64,000 nucleotides of DNA from Rugosimonospora acidiphila (GTDB lineage: Bacteria > Actinomycetota > Actinomycetes > Mycobacteriales > Micromonosporaceae), in the NCBI RefSeq assembly GCF_039543385.1, contig NZ_BAABJQ010000005.1, positions 396,231 to 460,230 of the forward strand. The letters run 5' to 3'. Both the position numbers and the translations under genes were made by a program. The notes below the pieces were generated by a model, which searched no databases, was not told the DNA's origin, and worked only from the letters and a program-made list of their open reading frames with translations. Below, one piece after another: positions 33,253 to 45,260 of this stretch. Every line of letters starts with the position of its first letter. Positions within the stretch are counted from its first letter, which is position 1.

Positions 33253-33278
33253 GGGGCCGGCCAGACAGCGCCGGCCCC
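33253..33278 (-). terminator. Terminator of pckG
   Basis: GGGGCCGGC (33253-33261) and GCCGGCCCC (33270-33278) form a perfect 9-bp stem with an 8-nt loop just after the pckG stop. Confidence 0.65.
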
Positions 33279-33287
33279 GCAGACCCA

Positions 33288-35120
<1,833 letters not shown>

Positions 35121-35508
35121 GACCATCTCCTCAATCATCGCGACGTTGCGAAGGGTGCCAAACGACCAATGTGGACTTGGCGGGGATCTGCTCAGCGTAA
35201 GCCCGATTGCGGTGGTCGGCATCGTGGGAGCTTGTGAAGAAATGCACAAGCGGGCAAGATTTTTCGTTCAAATGCGCGCTGCGGCGCGATTTTCGCTGGT
35301 ACTACGCGCATTTGCGCATCGGCATTATCGTATCTACGAGATCCTGTTAACAGGCTCGGGCTTTCCTGAACGACTAATTAGCTAACCATTAGCGCTTACT
35401 GAGAGCAACAAATGGCCTCGATGGCGCCCGCGGAGTACGGCGACCGGAAATTGACCCGGATGCGCGGCCATGGAGTCCCCGGGCCGGGGACCCGGTAGGC
35501 TCTCCTGC
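35121..35508. other. AT-rich divergent regulatory region between pckG and gtrA
   Basis: 388 bp, clearly poorer in G+C than its surroundings. Inverted repeats: CTTGTG/CACAAG (35231-35250), CAAATGCGCG/CGCGCATTTG (35269-35278 with 35305-35314), the palindrome CCTGTTAACAGG (35343-35354), and overlapping CTAATTAG/TTAGCTAA (35374-35385). TAGGCT at 35496-35501 is the likely -10 of gtrA. No gene is visible. Confidence 0.7.
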
Positions 35509-36027
35509 GTGTCGGTACCGGCCACAACCTCGGCGACGGATCCGCCCCGGCCCAGCCAGCCGGGCACCCTGCGGGCTCGGCTCGATCGCCTCGTTCGTGA
35601 GGTCGGCAAGTTCGGGGTGGTCGGCGGCGCCTCATTCCTCGTGGACACCGCCCTCTACAACGTCCTGCTGGACCCGCTCGGCCCCTTCTGGGGCAAGGTG
35701 GGCTCCACGATCGTCTCGGCGACGCTCGCCTTCGTCGGCAACCGGTGGTGGACCTGGCGGCACCGCCAGCGCTCGGCGCTGCACCGGGAGTACGGGCTGT
35801 ACTTCGCGTTCAACGTGGTCGGGCTGCTCATCGGCCTGGCCTGCCTGTGGCTTAGCCACAACGCGCTGGGTTCCGTGTGGCCCGGCGTCTTCCACACCCG
35901 GCTGGCCGACAACGTGTCCGCGCAGCTGGTCGGCACGGCCTTCGGGACGCTGTTCCGGTTCTGGGCCTACCGGCGGTTCGTCTTCCCCCATTCGGCCACC
36001 GGGCCGGAGACGGCGAGCCACGGTTAG
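35509..36027 (+). CDS. GtrA-family membrane protein 1
   Basis: 172 residues with four transmembrane helices of the GtrA family (FGVVGGASFLVDTALYNVLL, FVGNRWWTWRHR, FAFNVVGLLIGLACLWLS, FRFWAYRRFVF). GtrA proteins are thought to move polyprenyl-linked sugars or modify cell-wall polysaccharides. GTG 35509 has TAGGCT 7 nt upstream with no Shine-Dalgarno. A second gtrA follows 30 bp later. The uppS product could supply the lipid carrier, but no glycosyltransferase gene is adjacent. Confidence 0.88.
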   Translation: MSVPATTSATDPPRPSQPGTLRARLDRLVREVGKFGVVGGASFLVDTALYNVLLDPLGPFWGKVGSTIVSATLAFVGNRWWTWRHRQRSALHREYGLYFAFNVVGLLIGLACLWLSHNALGSVWPGVFHTRLADNVSAQLVGTAFGTLFRFWAYRRFVFPHSATGPETASHG

Positions 36028-36057
36028 CCCCCCAATGAGCTGGCGTAGGGTTTCTGG

Positions 36058-36690
36058 GTGCCACTTGCCCGCCCGCTGCCCGAGCGCCGCCGGCTCGCCC
36101 GCGAAGTCACGACGTACGGGATCGTCGCCATCATCAACACGGCGATCGACTTTGCGCTGTTCAACGGGCTGATTTCGCTCGGAGCGCTGAAGGCGAACAG
36201 CATCTCCACCATCGTGGCCACCACCACCTCGTTCCTGATGAACCGGCACTGGGTGTACCGCGACCGGCCCAAGACGGCGTTGCACCGCGAGTACACGATG
36301 TTCTTCGGGGTGAACCTGGTCGGACTGGTCATCCAGGAGGTCGTGCTGGCGGTGGCCGGGCTCGGCGTGCACGACATGTCGGCCAACCGGCTGCTGCTGA
36401 ACCTGTTCAAGTGCCTGGGCGTCGCCGTGGCGATGATATTTCGATTCTGGGCATACCGGACATTTGTCTTCAGGCCTCACCCGAGGCCACCGGCGGACAC
36501 CACCTCGTCCGGCGGTGCCGCGATCGGGGGCCACGAGGCACCGCCGGCCGTTTCCGGCCAGCGAGCGCCGGCGCCCAACTCGTTCGACGCGCTCACCGCG
36601 CCGCTGGAGATCGAGTTTGAGCTGCCCACCGATCTGACACCTACGCCGGAACTGGATGGCGACGCGTTGGGAGGCGCGGCCCTGTCATGA
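36058..36690 (+). CDS. GtrA-family membrane protein 2 with acidic C-terminal tail
   Basis: 210 residues: a four-helix GtrA domain (about 15-140; YGIVAIINTAIDFALFNGL, MNRHWVYRDRPKTALHREYT, FRFWAYRTFVF) plus an about 70-residue Pro/Ala-rich acidic tail missing from GtrA 1. The HREY segment is shared by both copies, consistent with an old tandem duplication. GTG 36058 has TAGGGT 6 nt upstream. The last codons overlap the MaoC start (ATGA). Confidence 0.87.
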   Translation: MPLARPLPERRRLAREVTTYGIVAIINTAIDFALFNGLISLGALKANSISTIVATTTSFLMNRHWVYRDRPKTALHREYTMFFGVNLVGLVIQEVVLAVAGLGVHDMSANRLLLNLFKCLGVAVAMIFRFWAYRTFVFRPHPRPPADTTSSGGAAIGGHEAPPAVSGQRAPAPNSFDALTAPLEIEFELPTDLTPTPELDGDALGGAALS

Positions 36691-37184
36691 CGCGCTCCGG
36701 CACCGGCCGGGAGGCCGATCTCTTCTACGAGGACCTCGCCCCGGGCCTGGTCTTCGACCTCGGGGTGGCCGACGTCAACGAGGGCGAGATGCTCGCCTTC
36801 GCGCGCCGGTTCGATCCGCAGTGGTACCACGTCGACGAGTCCCTCGCCGCGGAGAGCGCGTACGGCGCCGTGATCGCCAGCGGTTTCTACACGGTGAGCC
36901 TGTTCATGCGCGCCTACGTCGATCATGTACTCGACCGGGCCGCGGCAGCCGCGTCGCCCGGCATGGAGGAGCTGCGCTGGACCGCCCCGGTCTACGCCGG
37001 CGACCGGCTGGCGGTGCGCTTGGAGATCATCGACCGGGCCCCGTCCCGCGCCCGGCCGGGCTTCGGCACGGTCGTACTGGCGGCGACCATGACTCGGCTC
37101 GGAGCGGACGGCGAGCCCGAGGACGACGTGCTGCGCACCCGGTTCCGGGGCTGGTTCGCGCTGCGACCGCCCGCGACGCGGTAA
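36687..37184 (+). CDS. MaoC-family dehydratase
   Basis: 165 residues, single hot-dog fold. The hydratase motif appears as FDPQWYHVDESLAAESAYGAVIASGFYTVSLFMR, where Asp and His should form the catalytic pair for 2-enoyl-CoA hydration. Its ATG overlaps the gtrA 2 stop by four bases. Pairing of a hydratase with GtrA proteins is unexplained and may only be co-transcription. Confidence 0.88.
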   Translation: MTRSGTGREADLFYEDLAPGLVFDLGVADVNEGEMLAFARRFDPQWYHVDESLAAESAYGAVIASGFYTVSLFMRAYVDHVLDRAAAAASPGMEELRWTAPVYAGDRLAVRLEIIDRAPSRARPGFGTVVLAATMTRLGADGEPEDDVLRTRFRGWFALRPPATR

Positions 37185-37300
37185 CCAGCGATACCACCTC
37201 GTACCGGTTCGCACCACTTCGCACCGATTCACGGCGGGGTGACCGCATCGTCAGCGATCCTGATCCGGTGCGATCCGGATCGACGATTCGAACGCGGTAG

Positions 37301-37358
37301 CCGGTGGCCGGTGGGCCGGGCCGGTGGTCGGGCCTCGGCCCGGCCCACCGGCCACCGG
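37301..37358. terminator. 22-bp perfect stem between convergent genes
   Basis: Arms at 37301-37322 and 37337-37358 are exact reverse complements over 22 bp with a 14-nt loop. It separates the convergent maoC and PH-domain genes and should end both transcripts. The flanking DNA also has a CGATCCGGATCG palindrome (37271-37282). Confidence 0.85.
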
Positions 37359-37366
37359 TGCGCGAG

Positions 37367-37942
37367 TCACTCGTCCCTGCCGCCCTTGCGCACCTTGGTC
37401 CGAGCGATGTCCTCGGCCAGCGCCTCCCGGTCGTCGTCGCCGAAGGTGTGCGAGTCGTGGTCCGCCTCGACCAGCTCGTACAGCCGGCTCTGCACCGGCT
37501 CCACGTGCGGGATCTCCTTCAGCACCACCTGGCCGCGCTCGCCGGCCGACTCGATGACCAGCGTGCCGCAGCCCAGCATCCGCTCGAAGAACGTGTGGTG
37601 GAACGACACGTCGTTGACCCGGCCGAGCGGGATGTCCCGACCGTTCCGGGAGAACACGCCCTCCCGCATGATGACCCGCTCGTTGGTGAACACGTAGTGA
37701 GTGGTCCGCCACTTCATCCAGGGCCAGACCGTCAGCCACAAAACCAGAATCAGACCGACAACACCCAGCACGACCAGGGCCACGCTGGACCAGCTCTCGT
37801 CGGGCAGGTAGAACCAAGCCGCACCGATGCCAATAATCACCACGACCAGCACCAGGACCGGCCGTACCATTGCCTTCCAGTGCGGGTGCAGGTGGATCTC
37901 GACGTGCTCGTCCTTGGTGAGCACACTCTCCGGGAATCCCAC
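37367..37942 (-). CDS. PH-domain (YdbS-like) membrane protein
   Basis: 191 residues with two adjacent transmembrane helices (PVLVLVVVIIGIGAAWFYL and VALVVLGVVGLILVLWLTVW) and a bacterial PH domain (THYVFTNERVIMREGVFSRNGRDIPLGRVNDVSF) typical of the DUF304/YdbS family. The charged C terminus (DREALAEDIARTKVRKGG) is probably cytoplasmic. The GTG at 37942 stands 5 nt after AAGGAGG; the preceding GTG is only 2 nt away. Downstream of birA on the same strand. Role in envelope or secretion is not established. Confidence 0.85.
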   Translation of the reverse strand: MGFPESVLTKDEHVEIHLHPHWKAMVRPVLVLVVVIIGIGAAWFYLPDESWSSVALVVLGVVGLILVLWLTVWPWMKWRTTHYVFTNERVIMREGVFSRNGRDIPLGRVNDVSFHHTFFERMLGCGTLVIESAGERGQVVLKEIPHVEPVQSRLYELVEADHDSHTFGDDDREALAEDIARTKVRKGGRDE

Positions 37943-37975
37943 CACAACCTCCTTATAGACAGACGGATGTGACGG

Positions 37976-37991
37976 TAGCGGTATCCCGCTA
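37976..37991. promoter_or_regulatory. Inverted repeat upstream of the PH-domain gene
   Basis: TAGCGG-TATC-CCGCTA (37976-37991) is a perfect 6-bp inverted repeat, with ATTTTT after it on the plus strand. It lies between the birA stop and the PH-domain start; operator or terminator remnant. Confidence 0.4.
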
Positions 37992-38012
37992 ATTTTTGGG
38001 TCAGGCAGACGC

Positions 38013-38834
38013 CTATCTCAGATGAACTATGTCCCCTGAAGCGACCGCTGTCACCTTCTGCTCGTCGTCGATCACCAGCAGTCGACCATCACCGTCCACA
38101 TCGGAGGCCGTACCCGTCAGCGTGGCGCTCCCGGGCAGCATCACGCGTACCGGCGTGCCGAGCGTCGCGCACGCCGCCCGGTACGCGTCGCGCAGCCCGC
38201 ACGCGTCGGCGTCCCCGGCCGCCTCGCGCCAGAGCCCGTACCAGTCGGCCAGTTCCCGGAGCACGGCGCGCAACAGCGGATCCCGGTCGGTGCAGGCGGA
38301 GCCGGCCAGCGTCAGGGAGATGGCATCCTCGCGGGGCAGTTCGTCGCTGCTCAACGTCACGTTGAGCCCCATGCCCACCACCACCGCGCCGTCCGACCCG
38401 GCCTCGGCGAGGATCCCGGCACACTTGCGGTCATCGATCAACAGATCATTGGGCCACTTGAGCAGCGCGTCCACCTCACCCAGCCGGCGCACCGACGCGG
38501 CCAGCGCGACGCCGGCGAGCAGCGGCAGCCACCCGTACCGCGCCCCCGGCACCGCCGGGCCGGGCCGCAGCAGCACGCTGACCGCGAGCCCCGCCCGCGG
38601 CGGAGACTCCCACCGCCGGCCCAGCCGGCCGCGCCCGGCGGTCTGCTGCTCCGCGACCACGACCAGGCCCTCGGCGGCGCCCTCCCGCGCGGCGCGGGCC
38701 ACGTCGGCGTTGGTGGACTCGGTCCGGTCGACCACCTCCAGCGCGGACCACAGCCCGCCCGGCCTCACCAGCGCGCGGCGGAGGGCTGCGGCGGACAGCG
38801 GCGGACGGTCGAGTCTGGCGTACGGCGACGACAC
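38013..38834 (-). CDS. birA: Biotin--[acetyl-CoA-carboxylase] ligase
   Basis: 273 residues, a class I biotin ligase without the N-terminal DNA-binding domain. The biotinyl-AMP loop GRGRLGRRWESPPRAGL and the KWPNDLLIDDRKCAGIL motif are intact. It attaches biotin to the carrier lysine of the acyl-CoA carboxylase alpha subunit encoded 10 kb away. GTG 38834 has TAGGGT 6 nt upstream. It is divergent from accD, so the two may share promoter DNA. Confidence 0.95.
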   Translation of the reverse strand: MSSPYARLDRPPLSAAALRRALVRPGGLWSALEVVDRTESTNADVARAAREGAAEGLVVVAEQQTAGRGRLGRRWESPPRAGLAVSVLLRPGPAVPGARYGWLPLLAGVALAASVRRLGEVDALLKWPNDLLIDDRKCAGILAEAGSDGAVVVGMGLNVTLSSDELPREDAISLTLAGSACTDRDPLLRAVLRELADWYGLWREAAGDADACGLRDAYRAACATLGTPVRVMLPGSATLTGTASDVDGDGRLLVIDDEQKVTAVASGDIVHLR

Positions 38835-38977
38835 GCGACGACCCTACCCGGCAGCGCGGCCCGGTCGGGCGGTGACGCGGGCGAGCAACGCTCACCCCCT
38901 CCGGGCGGACCGGCCACCGGCAGTGATGTTCATCCTTGATCAAAACCATCGCGAGCGGGGCCGCTAGCATCGCCAGC

Positions 38978-40564
<1,587 letters not shown>

Positions 40565-40610
40565 TCTTGTGGAGCCTTCGGTGGTCAAGCGAGACGCGGG
40601 AGGTGACCCG

Positions 40611-40714
40611 ATGACATCCGCCTTCGTGCTGGAGAGGTCCGAGGCCTGGACCGAGCAGCAGTATTTCGAGCTCTCACGGAGCCGGTCCCCGTCGAACTCG
40701 ACCCGCCGCGCTAA
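40611..40714 (+). pseudogene. Uma2-like N-terminal remnant
   Basis: ATG 40611 has a good GGGAGG Shine-Dalgarno. The start MTSAFVLERSEAWTEQQYFEL matches the N-terminal beginning of Uma2-family restriction-endonuclease-fold proteins. After YFEL the best continuation is in the +1 frame, where TEPVPVELDPPR then reaches TAA at 40712; without a shift the frame runs on and overlaps the M50 gene antisense. So it looks like a truncated and possibly frameshifted remnant. Confidence 0.45.
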
Positions 40715-41436
40715 CCCGCTGACCGCAGCAGGGGCTGGACCAGCAGGTACCCGCCCAGCACCAGGGCCGCCAGGTTCACCAGCCCGAACAACACCACCCA
40801 GAACAGCCCTGGCACCCGGGTGAGCCGGGCCAGCTGATCGGCGTCCGAGTCCGGCGCCTCGCCGCGCCTGCGCAGCCGCTGCAGTTCCCGGATGGGGCGT
40901 ACCCCGCCGAACAGCAAGAACCAGGTGCCCGCGAAGGCGAACGCCGCCTGGGCCGCGGGCGACGCGAGCCAGGACACCACGAACACCAGCGCACCGACCA
41001 CGAGCACCGCCAGCGCGCCGTACACGTTGCGGATCATCACCAGTACCGCCAGGAGCAGCACGAGGCTGATCCAGAGCAGCAGCGTGATCCGGCCCAGCCC
41101 GAGCAGCGCGGCGCCGGCCAGCCCGAGCAGCGACGGCGTGACGTACCCGGCGAACAGGGACAGCACCATTCCCGGCCCGTGCGATTTGCCCCTGGAGACC
41201 GTAAGGCCCGATGTATCCGAGTGCAGCCTGATGCCCTGCAGCCGCCGGCCGCACAGGACGCCGACCAGGGCGTGACCGCCCTCGTGAGCGATGGTCACCG
41301 CGTTGCGGGACAAGGTCCACGCCTGGCGCGGCACGACCACCAGCAGGGCCACGATGCCGGTCACCACGACCAGCAGGTGCGGCGGGTCGGGCTGGGTGCT
41401 GAGGACGCGGTGCCAGAGATCGCTGAGGGTGTTCAC
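40711..41436 (-). CDS. M50-family (site-2-protease-like) metallopeptidase
   Basis: 241 residues with about five transmembrane segments. The zinc motif AHEGGHALVG (HExxH variant) is near residue 51. Such M50B proteins occur widely in actinobacteria and may process membrane proteins. GTG 41436 has TAACCT 6 nt upstream. Its stop overlaps the Uma2 remnant TAA in antisense. The Ser/Thr kinase gene ends 20 bp upstream on the same strand and may be co-transcribed, but the M50 gene has its own promoter element. Confidence 0.85.
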   Translation of the reverse strand: MNTLSDLWHRVLSTQPDPPHLLVVVTGIVALLVVVPRQAWTLSRNAVTIAHEGGHALVGVLCGRRLQGIRLHSDTSGLTVSRGKSHGPGMVLSLFAGYVTPSLLGLAGAALLGLGRITLLLWISLVLLLAVLVMIRNVYGALAVLVVGALVFVVSWLASPAAQAAFAFAGTWFLLFGGVRPIRELQRLRRRGEAPDSDADQLARLTRVPGLFWVVLFGLVNLAALVLGGYLLVQPLLRSAG

Positions 41437-41455
41437 CGCGACAGGTTAAGGGCTG

Positions 41456-44400
41456 TCACTGAGTCCTGCCCTGGAAGGTCGAGGTGATCAGCTCGAAGTT
41501 CGGCAGGTTCGCCGCCCAGACCGAATCCGGGGTGGACCAGTAGAAGCCGTACGCCTGGTGCGGCCCGAAGACCGCGCCGCGGTTGATGACGTGGGTGCGC
41601 ACGCCGTGGCTGTTGTAGGTGAACTCCCAGTCGGCCGCGGAGACGTGGTAGGGGACGGCAGCGATCTTGATCTTCTGGTACCCGGGGAAGTCGCCGTGGG
41701 CGACCCGGTACTCGGATTGGCTGGTCCAGTCCGCGACCGGATCGGACTTCGGCTGATTGGTCTGGTCGATGCCGAGCAGGCGGCCACCCGAAGGATCGTG
41801 GAAGTAGACGATGGTGCCGTCGTGCGAGATCCTCCAGCCGTTCGGTACGGCGACGGAGAACCCGGTCGGGTCGTGGTACATGTACCAGCCGGCCGGAAGG
41901 ACCGTACCGGTCGAGTTGGCCGGCGGCGGCGACGATGGCGGTCCGGCGCTGGTCGTCGCCGACTGGGTGACGGGCGCTGACGACAGCGTTCCGGACGGCG
42001 TCTCCGACGGCACCCTTGCTGGCGTCCGAGACACCGCCGGCAAAGCCTGGGCGGGTTGCGGCCGGCGCTTGGGCGCACCGGCGGCGGTGCCGGCGGGGTG
42101 CGACGGACGCAGCGCGAGCCCCACGGACGCGGCGATGACGAACACGACGACCAGCGCCACGAGCGCGGCGAGCATCAGGGTCCGGATCGGAAGCTCGGAC
42201 CGATCGTCCGGCCGCGCTCCGGGCGCCGGCGACAGCGGCCGGCGATCGACCGCCGGCCCGACCGGCATCGGTGCCACGACGGTGGCCGGAGCCCCGTACC
42301 GCCCGGCGGTGACCTGAGTCCGGTCCCGCCCGGCATCGGCCGGCGAGCCGTAGCGCCCGACGGTGACCGGCGACTCGGCCAGGGTCGCCACCGCCCCGAG
42401 CCCCAGGGGCTCGACCATCGTCTGGTCGACCAGCGGCGAATCGACGGCGGGCTGAGCCGTCGAGATGAATTCGGTCGGGGCGGTTTCGGTCGAGATGATT
42501 TCGGTCGGGGTGGTTCCGGTCGAGATGATCTCGGTCGGGGTGGTTCCGGTCGACGTGATTTCGGTCGGGGTGTCCGACGGTTCGTCGGCGGGCGGCTCGG
42601 TGAAGGACTGCCACGACTCGCCGTCCGTGGGCTCGGCCGGAGCCTCTGGCGACTCGTCAATCACCGGCGAGACGGCGGCGGGCTCGGCCGTCAGGGACCC
42701 GGCTGCGGCGGGCTCGGCCGCGGGGGGCTCGGCCGCGGGGGGCTCGGCCGCAGTGGGCTCGGCCGCAGTGGGCTCGGCCGTCACGGGCTCGACCGCGGCG
42801 GGCTCGGCTCCGGCGGCCTCGGCTGCGGCGGGCTCGGCCGTCGCAGGTTCGGGCGCGGCGAGTTCGGACGTGGCGGACTCAACGGCCGGCTCGGTGCCGC
42901 CGGCCACCGGTTCGGCCTCGGCAGTCGCGGATTCGGCCAGGTCTTCGGCTGGCCCGGCGGTCCCCGGCTGCACACTCTCCGGCTCGACGACTGAGTCGCC
43001 GACCGCTGACATCCCAGCCGACTCAGCAGTCACCGACTGTTCGGCGACCGGCTCCTCGACCGCAGGCTGCTCGACCGCAGGCTGTCCCGTCACAGGTTCA
43101 GGCTGCTCGGCCTCGGGTTCGGGCTGCTCGGCCTCGGGTTCGGGCTGTTCCGCCGCAGGTTGGTCGAAGGCCGACTGATCGGCCGGCTCCTCGGAGGCCG
43201 GCTCGTCGGGCACGGGCTGCCCGTCAGCGGGAGAGAGGTCAGCGGGCGAGGAGCCGGCGGGAGAGCCGTTGGCCGGTTCGTCGGTCGCGGGCTCGCCGGC
43301 TTCCAGCGGCGTGGCCGAGTCGGCGGTCCCGAAATCCCCGGCCCGCTCAACAACGTCGGCCGCCGGCTCGGGCTCTGTCGCCGGCTCCGTCAGCGCAACC
43401 GGCTCCGTCAGCGCAACCGGCTCCGACTCCACCGCCGGCGCCGATTGCACCGCCGGCTCCGCGATCGGCTCGGCCGAGGCAGCGGGCTCGACCGCACGGG
43501 GCTCGACGCCAGCCGGCTCGACAGCGACGGACTCAACAGCGACGGGCTCATCGACACCGAACTCGACGGCGGGCGGTTCCGCGTCCCGCTCGACTGTGGC
43601 CGGCACGGGCCGATCGGCGGCAATGTCGAGGGCAGGCGACTCGACCGCGGCGGCCGGCGCGGCGGCCGAAGCCGCCGGCTCCGCATCGGGAGCCGCAGGC
43701 GGCTCGGTGGGAGCCGTGGGCGGCTCAGCGCGAACCGCGGGCTGGGTGGGAATCGGGGGCCACTCGGGCGGGGCCGTGGGCGGCTGGGCCGGGGCCGCCG
43801 GTGGGTCGGCGGGAATCCGTGGCGGGCCCGCGGGTGGCGGCTGAACCGTCGAGCCGGGCGGTTGGGCGCGGCCGACCGCCAGCCGCCGGACCGAGATTCC
43901 CGGACGCTGGATCGGCGCGACGGGCGGCTGTGCCCGACCCACCGCCGGCCTGGTCGGCGGTGCGGCCCGACCCACCGCCGGTTGGCGCGGCGGTACGGCG
44001 GACGGTTGGGCGGGGGTACCGGGGCGCTGCACGGGCGCGATGGGAGGTGGTACGGGCGTACCAAGTGCCTGGGGTCGGCCCACCTGCCGCTGCTCGCGGG
44101 TACGCCACTGCGGGGCCTCGGCACGGCGCAGCGGACCGAGCAGGCGACGCAGTGCCCGGGCGGCCTCCGGCGCGGTCATCCGGGTGGCCGGATCCTTGTC
44201 CAACAGCCCGTCGAGCACCGGCACCAGCGGTCCGGACAGCATCGTGGGGTCCGGCGGCTCGGTGACCAGTGCGGTCAGCGTCGCCATCGCGGTGGAGCGA
44301 TGGTACGGGGCCCGCCCTTCGGCGGCCGCGTACAGCGTGGCGCCCAGCGACCAGAGGTCCGACTCCGTGCCGGTGATCCCCTGCCGGGCGCGCTCCGGTG

Positions 44401-44950
44401 CGATGTACGCCGGCGAGCCCAGGATCAGGCCGCTGCGGGTCAGGGTCGCGTCGCCGGCCAGGGTGGCGAGTCCGAAATCCGTCAGTACCACCCGGTCGTC
44501 GGCGGCCATCAGGACGTTGCTCGGCTTGACGTCCCGGTGCAGCACACCGGCCCGGTGAGCGGCGACCAGCGCGCTGAGGATGCTCAGCCCGATGCGGGCC
44601 ACCTCGGCGACCGGCAGCGGCCCGTCCTGCGTGATCCGCTCCTGAAGGGAACGGGAGCGCACGTACTCCATGACGATCCACGGCCGGCGCGGCTTGGCCA
44701 CCACGTCGTAGATGCGTACGACATTGGGGTGGTTCAGCCGGGCGATCGCGCGCGCCTCGCGCAGCCCTCGTTCGCTTGCCTGTTCACCCTCTGATTCAGT
44801 CAGTCCAGATGGTGGGACAACCTCCTTCACCGCGACATCGCGGTGAAGGACCTCGTCACGAGCCAGCCAGACGCGGCCCATGCCGCCCTCACCGAGCGGA
44901 CTGATCAGGCGGTAGCGCTCGGTTGCTGGGGTTCTGGGGGGCGAAGGCAC
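41456..44950 (-). CDS. Receptor-type Ser/Thr protein kinase with a long low-complexity linker
   Basis: 1164 residues. The kinase domain (about 10-275) has GEGGMGRVWLA, VKEV, HRDVKPSNVL and TDFGLATL, all catalytic residues intact. About 640 residues of Pro-, then Ala/Glu/Pro-rich repeats follow, including short EPAA-type and TPTEI(I/F)STGT-type repeats. A transmembrane helix (IRTLMLAALVALVVVFVIA, about 922-948) leads to an outer domain (about 1020-1164; YHDPTGFSVAVPNGW). The second kinase at 60291 has a related outer domain. GTG 44950 has TACGTT 6 nt upstream; accE diverges 41 bp away. Confidence 0.9.
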   Translation of the reverse strand: MPSPPRTPATERYRLISPLGEGGMGRVWLARDEVLHRDVAVKEVVPPSGLTESEGEQASERGLREARAIARLNHPNVVRIYDVVAKPRRPWIVMEYVRSRSLQERITQDGPLPVAEVARIGLSILSALVAAHRAGVLHRDVKPSNVLMAADDRVVLTDFGLATLAGDATLTRSGLILGSPAYIAPERARQGITGTESDLWSLGATLYAAAEGRAPYHRSTAMATLTALVTEPPDPTMLSGPLVPVLDGLLDKDPATRMTAPEAARALRRLLGPLRRAEAPQWRTREQRQVGRPQALGTPVPPPIAPVQRPGTPAQPSAVPPRQPAVGRAAPPTRPAVGRAQPPVAPIQRPGISVRRLAVGRAQPPGSTVQPPPAGPPRIPADPPAAPAQPPTAPPEWPPIPTQPAVRAEPPTAPTEPPAAPDAEPAASAAAPAAAVESPALDIAADRPVPATVERDAEPPAVEFGVDEPVAVESVAVEPAGVEPRAVEPAASAEPIAEPAVQSAPAVESEPVALTEPVALTEPATEPEPAADVVERAGDFGTADSATPLEAGEPATDEPANGSPAGSSPADLSPADGQPVPDEPASEEPADQSAFDQPAAEQPEPEAEQPEPEAEQPEPVTGQPAVEQPAVEEPVAEQSVTAESAGMSAVGDSVVEPESVQPGTAGPAEDLAESATAEAEPVAGGTEPAVESATSELAAPEPATAEPAAAEAAGAEPAAVEPVTAEPTAAEPTAAEPPAAEPPAAEPAAAGSLTAEPAAVSPVIDESPEAPAEPTDGESWQSFTEPPADEPSDTPTEITSTGTTPTEIISTGTTPTEIISTETAPTEFISTAQPAVDSPLVDQTMVEPLGLGAVATLAESPVTVGRYGSPADAGRDRTQVTAGRYGAPATVVAPMPVGPAVDRRPLSPAPGARPDDRSELPIRTLMLAALVALVVVFVIAASVGLALRPSHPAGTAAGAPKRRPQPAQALPAVSRTPARVPSETPSGTLSSAPVTQSATTSAGPPSSPPPANSTGTVLPAGWYMYHDPTGFSVAVPNGWRISHDGTIVYFHDPSGGRLLGIDQTNQPKSDPVADWTSQSEYRVAHGDFPGYQKIKIAAVPYHVSAADWEFTYNSHGVRTHVINRGAVFGPHQAYGFYWSTPDSVWAANLPNFELITSTFQGRTQ

Positions 44951-44991
44951 TCATCGAACGTACCTGGCCCACGTCCGGATAGGCTCGGCGG
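44951..44991. promoter_or_regulatory. Divergent leaderless promoters of the kinase and accE
   Basis: Only 41 bp separate the two starts. On the minus strand TACGTT (44957-44962) is 6 nt from the kinase GTG, and on the plus strand TAGGCT (44980-44985) is 6 nt from the accE ATG. No room remains for leaders or ribosome binding sites. Confidence 0.8.
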
Positions 44992-45195
44992 ATGGACGGT
45001 CAACACGTGATCAAGGTCGAACGTGGCACGCCGACCGCCGAGGAGTTGGCGGCTCTGGTCGGGGTGCTGCTGTCCCGGGTGCCCGCCGAGTCGCAGCGGA
45101 ACGCACCAGTGGAGTCCCACTGGGTGCGAAGCGGTCGGCCGGGTGCGATCACGCGCGGTCCGGGTGCCTGGCGCGCCGCCGCGTTGCCTCGCTGA
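44992..45195 (+). CDS. accE: Acyl-CoA carboxylase epsilon subunit
   Basis: 67 residues. It has the start of actinobacterial AccE proteins (VIKVERGTPTAEELAALVGVLLSRV) and a basic/aromatic C terminus. AccE stabilises AccA-AccD complexes, chiefly in actinobacterial long-acyl or propionyl-CoA carboxylases. ATG 44992 has TAGGCT 6 nt upstream. Maf follows on the same strand, as in many actinobacteria. Confidence 0.88.
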   Translation: MDGQHVIKVERGTPTAEELAALVGVLLSRVPAESQRNAPVESHWVRSGRPGAITRGPGAWRAAALPR

Positions 45196-45260
45196 GACCT
45201 GGCCGACCGGCCGGCACGGTCAGTGATCCGGCCGGCTCGGACGGACACTACGATGCCCGA

